Shown in pieces: positions 1 through 8,300 of a stretch of DNA of 33,383 bases. The position numbers were made by a program, and so were the translations under genes. The notes under the pieces are model-generated. The model was given only the letters and a program-made list of their open reading frames with translations, was not told the origin of the DNA and made no database searches. Within the stretch, counting starts at the first letter, position 1. Each line of letters starts with the position of its first letter. The stretch comes from Flemingiibacterium sp045634005 (GTDB lineage Bacteria; Bacillota; Clostridia; Oscillospirales; CAG-272): the NCBI GenBank assembly GCA_045634005.1, contig JAZQZL010000021.1:1-33383 (forward strand). Reading direction: 5' to 3'.

Positions 1-1
1 G

Positions 2-1090
2 ACAATCGGTCAGAATATCAAAAGACTTCGCAGAAATGCGGATATGACGCAGGAAGAGCTTGCTGAAATGCTGTCTATCTCCTCACAGGCAGTCAGCCGT
101 TGGGAAACAGATTCCGCAATGCCGGATATTTCGTTGTTACCTGCACTTGTGAATATTTTCGGTGTAACTTCTGATGAACTGCTGGGAATTGATGCGATTC
201 ATGTTCAGGAAAAAGTAGAAACGTACAAAAAAGCAATTTCCGATCTTTACAAAACACATAAATATCAAGAAATGCTTGAATTATCAAGGCAAGCTTATCG
301 CGAAATGCCAAACAACATGGAATTGATTGGTCAGCTTGCATTTGCACTTACAAGTGGAGGCAATGCCGCGAAGGCAGAAAATATCGATGAAGCAATCCTG
401 CTTTACAAGTCGATACTCGATAAATCAGTAGATAATATTTTGCGTTTTAGAGCTACCTCCGCTCTATGCAGATTGTTTGCGGAAAAGAAGCATGATAAGG
501 AGCAAGCGCTTTTCTATGCAAATCAATTACCCAAAGGTCACATTCAGACCGCTTCATATCTCATAGGACGGTTTGATTTATTGGAGGATACCGAAAAAGA
601 AAGTTTCTATCGTGGATGGATCGAGCAGTATGCAACAGCCTTGACAGATACTATCTATTCTTTGGCTGACCCGAATTGCAAAAATTTATCGTACAAATTG
701 GATGTATCTGAAAAAATCATACTGCTGACACAAATACTTGACATTTTGAAAATCATTTACGGAAACAATTTGCTTTCTCAAAACCGCGAGTTTTATGAAA
801 TTAATAGAATTACCGGATGCTTATGGCTTCTTGAAAATGAGAGTGATAAAGCACTTGATCATTTTGAACTTGCGTTTGAATATGCCAAAGCATTTGATGT
901 TTATCATGATGGGGAAGCTTATGCATCTGTAGCATTGCGTGGAGTTGTGTGTGACGAACATAATTTGTGGGACAAAACTGCTTTGCAGGATATGCTTGAA
1001 AGATTAACAACACAATCCAGATATGACGGATTAAGAGAAAATCCTCGTTTCATGAATCTTGTAAATTGTCTGAAAAATTGTTCAAAATAA
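2..1090 (+). CDS. XRE-family HTH transcriptional regulator, 5' end outside window
   Basis: The reading frame is open from base 2, so the true start lies upstream of the window; the first internal ATG is at 44. The N-terminal part reads as a classic XRE/Cro helix-turn-helix (NIKRLRR, MTQEELAEML, SSQAVSRWE, PDISLLPAL), followed by the usual FGVTSDELLG that ends this domain. The remaining 280 or so residues are helical with TPR-like character (residue pattern EAILLYKSIL, ALDHFELAFEYA), common in Clostridia regulators that sense peptides or have unknown ligands. The target is unknown. Its codons are visibly A/T-richer (aaa, ttt, aat, tta) than those of all downstream genes, which hints at separate acquisition. 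A strong terminator follows the stop codon. Confidence 0.88.
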   Translation, partial: TIGQNIKRLRRNADMTQEELAEMLSISSQAVSRWETDSAMPDISLLPALVNIFGVTSDELLGIDAIHVQEKVETYKKAISDLYKTHKYQEMLELSRQAYREMPNNMELIGQLAFALTSGGNAAKAENIDEAILLYKSILDKSVDNILRFRATSALCRLFAEKKHDKEQALFYANQLPKGHIQTASYLIGRFDLLEDTEKESFYRGWIEQYATALTDTIYSLADPNCKNLSYKLDVSEKIILLTQILDILKIIYGNNLLSQNREFYEINRITGCLWLLENESDKALDHFELAFEYAKAFDVYHDGEAYASVALRGVVCDEHNLWDKTALQDMLERLTTQSRYDGLRENPRFMNLVNCLKNCSK

Positions 1091-1120
1091 ACCGATATCT
1101 TTTTGGGTCTGACTTGCCAA

Positions 1121-1160
1121 TTAAAACAGAGGACACCCATTCGGGTGTCCTCTGTTTTAA
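1121..1160 (+). terminator. Rho-independent terminator after the XRE gene
   Basis: A perfect 18-base-pair stem (1121-1138 with 1143-1160) closes on an ATTC loop. The A-rich left arm and T-rich right arm make it usable in both directions. Confidence 0.85.
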
Positions 1161-1330
1161 CTCGCTGTAGGCAAGTTTTGTCCCTCCGCTTTCGGGTTAT
1201 GAGCACGACGAGCCTCACGACACGCGACGGCAACAGGGCGAAGCGATAAGGCGGAGGCCGCAAAGCCGCCCAAATCTCGCCCCCTTTGTAAAAATCACAC
1301 AAATATTTTCGAAAAATCTCTCAAAATTCC
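1161..1330. other. Intergenic G+C-rich stretch without a gene
   Basis: Between the XRE terminator and the nagB promoter lies a G+C-rich stretch (about 1161-1290) with short imperfect palindromes, such as GGCGG...CCGCC near 1251-1270. It resembles in style the palindromic intergenic sequence seen later in the window, but I found no exact shared module. Short open frames crossing it have no ribosome binding site or recognisable product. Confidence 0.4.
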
Positions 1331-1359
1331 TTTACAAACCGATTTTTTGGTGCTATAAT
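1331..1359 (+). promoter_or_regulatory. Sigma-A promoter of nagB
   Basis: TTTACA at 1331-1336, a 17-base spacer and TATAAT at 1354-1359, preceded by TG in the extended -10 position (1351-1352). Transcription would start near 1366, leaving a leader of about 37 bases. Confidence 0.8.
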
Positions 1360-1402
1360 TAGTACTGTAATTTAAATTTATACCAAGCAAGGAGTAATAA
1401 CC

Positions 1403-2188
1403 ATGAAGCTTATCATCAAAGACAATTACGAAGCAATGAGCGAATGGGCTGCGCAGCATATTGCTAACGCGATAAACAACCACAAGGAAGACCGCCCGTT
1501 TGTTCTCGGCTTACCCACCGGCTCCTCGCCTCTCGGTGTTTACAGAAACCTAATTAAGATGAACAAGGAAGGCAAGGTTACCTTTAAGAACGTTGTTACC
1601 TTCAATATGGACGAGTACGTCGGTCTTCCCAGAGAGCACGACCAGAGCTACTGGTACTTTATGCACGACAACTTCTTCAACCACATCGACATCCCCGCAG
1701 AGAACATCAACATTCTCGACGGTATGGCTGCAGATCTCGAGGCAGAATGCCAGAGATACGAGGACAAGATCGCTTCCTACGGCGGTATCGACCTCTTTAT
1801 GGGCGGCAGCGGCGTTCACGGACACATCGCATTCAACGAGCCCTTTACCTCTCTTACCTCGAGAACCGGAGTTCGCGCGCTTACCGAGGATACCCTCATC
1901 GTTAACTCCCGTTTCTTTGATAACGACGTGAACAAGGTTCCGAAGACTGCGCTTTCCGTTGGTGTAGGTACTGTTTGCGACTCAAAGCAGGTAATGCTTC
2001 TCATCAGCGGTCACAACAAGGCTCGCGCACTCCGTCACTGCGTTGAGGGCGGTGTTGACCACGCTTGGACCATAAGCGCACTTCAGATGCACAAGGACGG
2101 CATCATCGCTTGCGATGAGGCGGCTTGCGGCGAGCTTAAGGTTGATACATACAAGTACTTTAAGGAAATCTACAAGAACGAGAAGTAA
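1403..2188 (+). CDS. nagB: Glucosamine-6-phosphate deaminase
   Basis: Cytosolic enzyme converting glucosamine 6-phosphate to fructose 6-phosphate and ammonia, the last step of amino-sugar catabolism. The 261-residue length fits the family. Visible motifs are GLPTGSSP (36-43), the FNMDEYVGL segment with the proton-transfer Asp70, and GHIAFNEP with His141 and Glu146; these match E. coli NagB Asp72, His143 and Glu148 with a constant offset of two. The residue matching E. coli Asp141 is His139 here (G-V-H-G-H), an unusual replacement for a catalytic residue; B. subtilis-type enzymes have Asn there. The start is set by AAGGAG at 1389-1394. The gene stands alone between its own promoter and terminator, with no nagA beside it. 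Codon choice (aag, gac, aac, atc) suggests high expression. Confidence 0.93.
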   Translation: MKLIIKDNYEAMSEWAAQHIANAINNHKEDRPFVLGLPTGSSPLGVYRNLIKMNKEGKVTFKNVVTFNMDEYVGLPREHDQSYWYFMHDNFFNHIDIPAENINILDGMAADLEAECQRYEDKIASYGGIDLFMGGSGVHGHIAFNEPFTSLTSRTGVRALTEDTLIVNSRFFDNDVNKVPKTALSVGVGTVCDSKQVMLLISGHNKARALRHCVEGGVDHAWTISALQMHKDGIIACDEAACGELKVDTYKYFKEIYKNEK

Positions 2189-2200
2189 GCCTTATACACT

Positions 2201-2228
2201 AAAAAACCACCCGGAAGGGTGGTTTTTT
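2201..2228 (+). terminator. Rho-independent terminator of nagB
   Basis: A 12-base-pair stem (AAAAAACCACCC with GGGTGGTTTTTT) around a GGAA tetraloop, 12 bases after the stop codon. Confidence 0.92.
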
Positions 2229-2268
2229 GCCATTTGCCGGCTTATCAGCATTAAATCTTCATATTGTA

Positions 2269-2297
2269 TTGAAAAATCAGGTTGAGTGTGATATAAT
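2269..2297 (+). promoter_or_regulatory. Sigma-A promoter of the UPF0597 gene
   Basis: TTGAAA at 2269-2274, a 17-base spacer and TATAAT at 2292-2297, with an extended -10 TG at 2289-2290. Confidence 0.82.
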
Positions 2298-2350
2298 GTA
2301 GTTATACAGCGAATTTTGAGCAACGATGCGATAGCTTTTTAGGAGATTTT

Positions 2351-3619
2351 ATGGAGCAGGAGATTTACAACTCGTATATAAGACTTTTAAAGCGTGAGCT
2401 TGTGCCGGCTATGGGATGTACCGAGCCGATTGCGGTAGCTTATGCGGCGGCATCCGCCGCACGCGAGCTTGGCGTATTGCCCGAGAGGGTCGATATATGT
2501 GTCAGCGCGAATATAATCAAAAACGTAAAGAGCGTTATAGTGCCTAACACGGGCGGTATGCACGGTCTTGAGGCGGCGGCGTCGGCAGGTATAGTCGCAG
2601 GCGATCCCGACCGTCAGCTGCTCGTTATAAGCGCTATCACCGCCGCAGAGCAGGAGAAGATAAGAGAATATCTGAAAAGTGCAAAGTTCACGGTGCGCGA
2701 GTCGGACTCGGGTGCGCTTTTCGACATTTTCATCACGCTTTCGGGCGGCGGCCACACGGCGGCTTGCCGTATCGCGGGCGATCACACGAACATCGTTCAT
2801 ATAGAGCGCGACGGTCAGAGCGTGTACGACCGTAACACGGAGAGTAACGTGACCGAGCCCTCGGAGGATAAGGACCAGCTCTCGGTCGAGCGCATAGTCG
2901 AGTTTGCCGACAACCTTGATATAGCGGACGTAAAGGCGATATTTGACCGCCAGATCGAGTGCAATATGGCGATTGCTGAGGAGGGACTTCGCGGAAATTA
3001 CGGTGCACGCATCGGTCAGGTTATTCTTGCTACGCGTAAAAATGACGTTATAACCCGTGCGAAGGCGTACGCCGCGGCGGCGTCAGACGCACGCATGGGC
3101 GGCTGTGAAAAGCCGGTTATCATCAATTCCGGCTCGGGCAATCAGGGCATTACGGCGTCGGTGCCGGTAGTCGTATACGCGCGCGAGCTTGGTGTGAGCG
3201 ACGAGGCGCTTTACCGCGCGCTTGCGGTGTCGAATCTGGTGACGCTTCACTTAAAGAGCGGTATAGGTCCGCTCAGCGCGTACTGCGGCGTTATCAGCGC
3301 AGGCTGTGGCGCGGCGGCAGGCATAACGTATCTGTACGGCGGCAAATTCCGCGAGATCGCGCACACTGTGGTCAACGCCATAGCCATAAATTCGGGCGTC
3401 ATCTGCGACGGCGCTAAAGCGAGCTGTGCGGCGAAGATAGCGTCCGCCGTTGAGGCCGGCCTGCTCGGTATGCAGATGTTCAAAGAGGGAAGTCAATTTT
3501 TTGACGGCGACGGAATCGTGTCTAAGGGTGTTGAAAACACTATCCGCAACGTCAACCGCCTTGCGGTAGACGGTATGCGCAAGACCGATTCGGAGATAAT
3601 TAAGATAATGCTGTCGTAA
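2351..3619 (+). CDS. cyuA: L-cysteine desulfidase family protein (UPF0597 / CyuA-like)
   Basis: Member of the UPF0597 family (E. coli CyuA/YhaM; archaeal L-cysteine desulfidase), which breaks L-cysteine into pyruvate, ammonia and sulfide using a [4Fe-4S] cluster; the fold is related to the alpha chain of iron-sulfur serine dehydratase. The hallmark MGCTEP motif puts Cys23 near the N-terminus, and further cysteines suited to the cluster are Cys312 and Cys319 (YCGVISAGCG) and Cys352 and Cys359 (ICDGAKASC). The glycine-rich NSGSGNQG loop is also typical. The 422-residue length is normal. AGGAG at 2341-2345 supports the start. It is monocistronic, with its own promoter and terminator. Databases often label such proteins serine dehydratase alpha; activity on serine instead of cysteine cannot be excluded. 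Confidence 0.85.
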   Translation: MEQEIYNSYIRLLKRELVPAMGCTEPIAVAYAAASAARELGVLPERVDICVSANIIKNVKSVIVPNTGGMHGLEAAASAGIVAGDPDRQLLVISAITAAEQEKIREYLKSAKFTVRESDSGALFDIFITLSGGGHTAACRIAGDHTNIVHIERDGQSVYDRNTESNVTEPSEDKDQLSVERIVEFADNLDIADVKAIFDRQIECNMAIAEEGLRGNYGARIGQVILATRKNDVITRAKAYAAAASDARMGGCEKPVIINSGSGNQGITASVPVVVYARELGVSDEALYRALAVSNLVTLHLKSGIGPLSAYCGVISAGCGAAAGITYLYGGKFREIAHTVVNAIAINSGVICDGAKASCAAKIASAVEAGLLGMQMFKEGSQFFDGDGIVSKGVENTIRNVNRLAVDGMRKTDSEIIKIMLS

Positions 3620-3625
3620 GACGGA

Positions 3626-3650
3626 AAAACCGCCCCTTGAGGGCGGTTTT
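3626..3650 (+). terminator. Rho-independent terminator after the UPF0597 gene
   Basis: A 10-base-pair stem AAAACCGCCC/GGGCGGTTTT around CTTGA, followed by CTTTTG; it lies 6 bases after the stop codon. Confidence 0.88.
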
Positions 3651-3714
3651 CTTTTGATGGGGTCGGGCGAAAGTTAAAAAAATGCTCGAAACAGCACCTT
3701 TTGTGTCAAAAATC

Positions 3715-3743
3715 TTGACTAATTCGCAAAAGTCGTGTATAAT
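3715..3743 (+). promoter_or_regulatory. Sigma-A promoter of the zinc-ribbon gene
   Basis: TTGACT at 3715-3720, a 17-base spacer and TATAAT at 3738-3743. Confidence 0.82.
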
Positions 3744-3797
3744 TAAATTGCTTCACCGCGTTAATTGGTGGAGTAATACTTACAGAGGTGAAATGTT

Positions 3798-4142
3798 ATG
3801 AAATACTGTGGAAACTGTGGAACCGCGCTTCCGGACGAGGCTAACGCTTGCTCGAACTGCGGTACCTTCACAAATGCAAATACCGCTACGGCGCCTGCGA
3901 GCGCACCCGCTGCTCCCAAGGCTGACTCGGGTATCGTAGTTGCTGTTAAGGTGCTTTTGATACTCGCAACTGTCGGAATGGGCTGGATGCTTATTCCGCT
4001 CGCTTGGTGCATTCCTATGACTGTAAGCTATTTTAAGGCTGTCAAGGAAGGCCGTCCTGTAAGCATCGCTCTCAAGGTCTGCACGCTCCTCTTCATGAGC
4101 ACTATCGCCGGTATACTGATGCTGTGCGACCAGGAGCACTGA
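3798..4142 (+). CDS. Small zinc-ribbon membrane protein, function unknown
   Basis: The 114-residue protein begins with a zinc ribbon: Cys4-x2-Cys7 and Cys18-x2-Cys21 in the common KYCGNCG...ACSNCG form. An Ala/Pro/Thr-rich linker (about 27-42) follows, then a long hydrophobic stretch (46-78, probably one membrane segment plus a re-entrant or second short one, with Pro67 and Pro73) and a second segment (about 88-110). The cytosolic ribbon plus membrane anchor is widespread in Firmicutes, but no biochemical role can be assigned. A GAGGTG ribosome binding site precedes the ATG by 7 bases. It is transcribed alone and ends convergently against the next gene. Confidence 0.85.
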   Translation: MKYCGNCGTALPDEANACSNCGTFTNANTATAPASAPAAPKADSGIVVAVKVLLILATVGMGWMLIPLAWCIPMTVSYFKAVKEGRPVSIALKVCTLLFMSTIAGILMLCDQEH

Positions 4143-4159
4143 TCTGTGATAAAGCAAGA

Positions 4160-4185
4160 AAAAACCACCCGTGAGGGTGGTTTTT
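4160..4185. terminator. Bidirectional terminator between convergent genes
   Basis: An 11-base-pair stem AAAAACCACCC/GGGTGGTTTTT with a GTGA loop. The A run on one side and T run on the other serve both the zinc-ribbon gene and the minus-strand stalk-domain gene ending at 4190. Confidence 0.88.
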
Positions 4186-4189
4186 GTTT

Positions 4190-5131
4190 TTACTGATTGT
4201 ATATTGCAGCGTCGCCGAACAGCACGGTGGCTGTGCCGGCCTCGAGATAGAGAACCGTGTCGGCAGACTCGCCGTTTGCCATAGCAGGAAGGGACATACC
4301 GCCCGATTTGATGATCTCGCCGTTTGCGTTGTAAAGCTTGTACGCGATGTTGGAGATCGCCTTGATAGCCGCTCCGGTATTGTTGGTTACGTTGACAGTC
4401 GCTTTCGTGCCGTCTATGGAAACCGAGTTTACGGTGATGCCGTCAACCTCGTACGGAAGCTTTGTTACCTCGATTATGCTGCACGTAGGTGCATCGCTGT
4501 CGGTAGCGGCACCGGGACGCACGGTGACTCCGTTGAAGATGATACGGAGCGTTTTCTTGTCAATCACGAAGCTTACGAGCGCGGTCTCACCGTCATTCAT
4601 ATTTTCAAGATAGAACGTACCCTTTTCGCGAGTAGTCGAGGAGCCGGCGTCGCACGAGTACATAACGGTAGAGTTGCCGCCGATAGCCTTGCCCGTGTTG
4701 TTGGTAACGCTTACGGTAACTCTCGTTCCGTCAACGGATACGGAGTTGAACCTGATTCCGTCAACCTCGAAGGGAAGTCGTGTAAAGCTGTATCCGTCGT
4801 ATACGCTAAGTATCGACGAGTCGGTGTTAACGTAGGACTCGCCCTCGCCGAGCAGTACGGCGTTATTTTCGCCGTCCCAGTCAACCGCGATGCCGAAAAG
4901 GTCCGCGAGAGCTCTGACGGGCAGATAGGTCGTGCCGTTGTACGTGATCGGGTATACGCGCTCGGCATTGGCGTCGTACATTTTCTGCTCCTCGCCGTTA
5001 TATTTGACGGTTACGGCGTAATTGAGATATGCGCTGATGGTTTTGAGCGATTCGCTTGCGGCAAGTGCCACAGCGCCAAGCAATAAAACAGCCAGCGCGA
5101 TGCACAATAGCTTGATGAAGTTTTTTTTCAT
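4190..5131 (-). CDS. Secreted stalk-domain protein (copper amine oxidase N-terminal-like)
   Basis: The 313-residue exported protein has a Lys-led signal peptide (1-24; hydrophobic core IALAVLLLGAVALA, cleavage near Ala24-Ala25). Residues about 30-95 match the stalk domain often called copper amine oxidase N-terminal domain: the segment with YNGTTYLPVRALADLFG and VDWDGENNAVLLG is diagnostic in Firmicutes surface proteins. The rest holds two related beta-rich repeats, each opening with LP[FY]EVDGI..NSVS.DGT and continuing with V.VTNNTG.AI, resembling FxLYD-type extracellular domains. There is no catalytic signature; a cell-wall or extracellular scaffold role is inferred. AGGAG lies just upstream and a consensus promoter precedes it. 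It is divergent from the large LRR/dockerin gene, also exported. Confidence 0.85.
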   Translation of the reverse strand: MKKNFIKLLCIALAVLLLGAVALAASESLKTISAYLNYAVTVKYNGEEQKMYDANAERVYPITYNGTTYLPVRALADLFGIAVDWDGENNAVLLGEGESYVNTDSSILSVYDGYSFTRLPFEVDGIRFNSVSVDGTRVTVSVTNNTGKAIGGNSTVMYSCDAGSSTTREKGTFYLENMNDGETALVSFVIDKKTLRIIFNGVTVRPGAATDSDAPTCSIIEVTKLPYEVDGITVNSVSIDGTKATVNVTNNTGAAIKAISNIAYKLYNANGEIIKSGGMSLPAMANGESADTVLYLEAGTATVLFGDAAIYNQ

Positions 5132-5181
5132 AATTTTTCTCCTAAAAAAATGTATATTTAACTGTAATATGCTTTGACAAT

Positions 5182-5210
5182 ATTATACCTCTAAATGCTC
5201 CGTTTGTCAA
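5182..5210 (-). promoter_or_regulatory. Consensus sigma-A promoter of the stalk-domain gene
   Basis: Read on the minus strand: TTGACA (5210-5205), a 17-base spacer and TATAAT (5187-5182). Both boxes are perfect. Confidence 0.88.
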
Positions 5211-5277
5211 TGGCGTTTTTTTGTCGTGCTTATTTGGCGAGAGAGTAGAAAAATATAGAAAAATCATTGGATTTCTA

Positions 5278-5306
5278 TTGACTATTCGACACGTGTATGT
5301 TATAAA
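5278..5306 (+). promoter_or_regulatory. Sigma-A promoter of the LRR/dockerin gene
   Basis: TTGACT at 5278-5283, a 17-base spacer and TATAAA at 5301-5306. The leader would be about 75 bases, with AGGAGG at 5376-5381 ahead of the start codon. Confidence 0.78.
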
Positions 5307-5387
5307 TAATAGAATAGAATTGTCATATTATGCGAAAATACATCTATAAGATTTGCATATAAGCCCTTTTACCATAGGAGGACAGTA

Positions 5388-8300
5388 ATGAAGAAATTAT
5401 CCCACAGCGCGATAAGCATATTACTTGCCGCGGCAATGCTCTTGCAGCTTGGCGGAACCTTTGCCGCCGACGACACGCTTGGAGAAGGAGAAGCCCCGGT
5501 AGCCGAGGAATCGTTTGAGGAAGATGTGTCCATAGGAATGGGTGAGCCCGATCAAATCACGGAGCCTGTTCAGACGCAGGAGGTAACGCAAGAGCCTGCG
5601 CTTTACGGTACGACCTCAAGTTCCGCTTCGGGTACGCTTTCTACCGGACTTAAGTGGACCGTTTACGGCGACGGATCGCTCGTCATATCCGGTACGGGTG
5701 CTATTCCGGATTTTGCAAATGCTGCGGACACTCCGTGGTACGAAAGCGCTAATACTATCAATTCTATCATTGTCGGCGACGGCGTCAGCGCTATCGGTAC
5801 GTCCGCGTTCCGTAACCTCACGAATGTCGAGTGCGTTGAGCTCTCAAGCACCGTTAAGACTATCGGCGCGTATGCGTTCGACAACTGTAGAAGGCTTGTC
5901 GAGATAGATATCCAGAGCGGTGTTACCTCGATCGGCGCGTATGCGTTCGGTTACTGCTACAGACTCGAGAGTATTACCCTTCCCGAAACCGTTACCTCGG
6001 TCGGAATATACGCCTTCTACAAGTGTAAGTCGCTGACGAGCGCACAGCTCCCCAATAAAATGGCGACTATCCCTATGGGACTTTTCGAGGGCTGCTATAT
6101 GCTCTCCGAGATCGACTGGCCTTCGAACGTTACCGAGATCGGCGAGTCCGCATTCGCAGGCTGCTCGCTTCTTAACTACGTTTTAATTCCCGAAACCGTC
6201 ACGTCGGTCGGTGCGCGTGCGTTTGCGGCTTGCGAATGGCTCTATTCGCTCGGCATTCCCGCGAGCGTTACTGCTATCGGCGAGGACATAGTTGCAGAGT
6301 CGCAGTACGCAACGCTCGTTGTTTACAAGGACTCCGCGGCGTACACCTACGCTAAAGACAACAGCCTCACCTTCACGTATTTCTACGAGCCCTACGTTAT
6401 CGCGTTCGGCGTGTGCGGCGATGATCTCGTTTGGGACCTTTACGACACCGGCGATATGTATATTACCGGTACGGGTAATATGTACGCCGAGTGGACGGGC
6501 ACCGACCACGCAACGTGGTATGAATACCGCGACCTTATCAAGAACGTTTACATCGAGTCGGGCGCGACCTCGATCGGAGCGTATGCGTTCTACAATTGCA
6601 AGAACCTCGAGCTTATTGATATCCCCTCGAGCGTTACCGCTATCGGTGCGTACGCATTCGGCTACTGTGAAAGCCTTCGCGGCGCGGTTCTTCCCGACGC
6701 TGTAACCGTTTTCAACGCAGGTGTGTTCTACAACTGTAAGAGCCTTGAATACGTAAACCCCTCGCTTAACACCACCACCTTCGGTGACTACGCATTCGCG
6801 GGCTGTGAAAAGCTTGCACAGTTCAGCTTAGGAAGCAAGCTTACCAAGGTAGGCACGTATGCGTTCTATAACTGTAAGAAGTTCACGAGCATTTCGCTTT
6901 CTAATTCCTCTGTCACGATAGGCGACTATGCGTTCCTTGGCTGTACGTCGCTTACTAGCATAAGCGTAGCGAGCGATAACGAGAAGTATGCAGCCGAATC
7001 GGGTGTTTTGTATTCTGTTACTAAAACCGTGGCCAGCAAACAGTGGTCTTGGGATTCGTTTTCGTATGTTTACACCTATACTTATCCAAAGACCGGAATC
7101 GTTTGCTATCCCGCAGGAAAGTCCGACACGTCCTACACCGTTCCGAGCACGGTTAAAACTATAAATCCTTACGCATTCGCTTACGCGGATAACCTTAAGA
7201 GCATTACCGTTGGCTCGGCAGTCACGACTATCGGTGCGAATGCATTCTACGACTGCGACAGGCTCGCGTCCGTAAGCATTCCGACTAACGTGACCTCGAT
7301 CGGCGCGCAGGCGTTCTACGATTGCGACAAGCTTGCGTCGGTAACGATCAACTCAAAGTCGACAACGATCAACGGCGATCCCTTCTACAGAACGGCGGAT
7401 AATTTCGTGCTCTACGGCTACGAGGGCTCTACTGCAGAGACCTTTGCAGCAGAAAAGCTTTACACGTTCATTCCGCTTACCGCTATCGATACCGAGCTTA
7501 CGAAGGGTATGGGTAAGTGGACCGGCGGCGCCAAGACGAGCGTCAACACCAACGAGTACGCTCACTTCGGCGTAAGACAGACGAATAGCTCGAAGGGGGC
7601 GATCCAGACCGTAGACGCTTTTGAGGTCGGTACGACCTATAAGCTCTCTCTGTCCTACAGAAACAACGACTCTGATGTAGCAACGACGCTTCGACTTTTT
7701 GTGACAGGCGTTGCGACAAAGACTAATACAGCAGGCGAGGTCGTGGTTACGGACCTTCAGCTTTCGCCGAATCCCACCAACGTTGCACATAGTGCAGGTT
7801 GGCAGACTGCCGAGTTTACCTTCACGCCCGAATCGGCAGGCACCGGCGTATTTTCGTTCTGCGGCTCCACCAGCCGAATTCATATTCAGAGTATCGACAT
7901 TGACAATCTGGTAATCAGCGTGGTAAGTCCCGCGAGCGGCTCTGTATACGATGCCGGAGATGTGATATTCTCCACCGACGAGTCGGATATGTATACGCCC
8001 TACTACGTGGATTGGTACGACGTTACCATAACGTGCGGAAGCGCACAGACCGAGGTTGTCGAGTATGTGAAGTCCGAGGCGACCGGCGATACCGACTGTG
8101 TTGGCAAGATCGCATACGAGTTCTACGATGGTGTTGCTGCAAAGGCAGGAAGCGCGTCTGTAAGCGCATACTTCCGCGTATCGAGCGCATACACTCGCCG
8201 CGTTCTTACCTACGTTCACACTAATACGCTTAACTACGTTGACGCAAACTACAACGGCGTTGACGTTACCGCGAAGGTATACTTCAGCGACGGCACCAGC

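Noticed and set aside
4184..5086. A 300-residue plus-strand frame opposite the stalk-domain gene
   Set aside because: It begins inside the bidirectional terminator and has no ribosome binding site; the minus-strand gene has a signal peptide, known domain, ribosome binding site and promoter.
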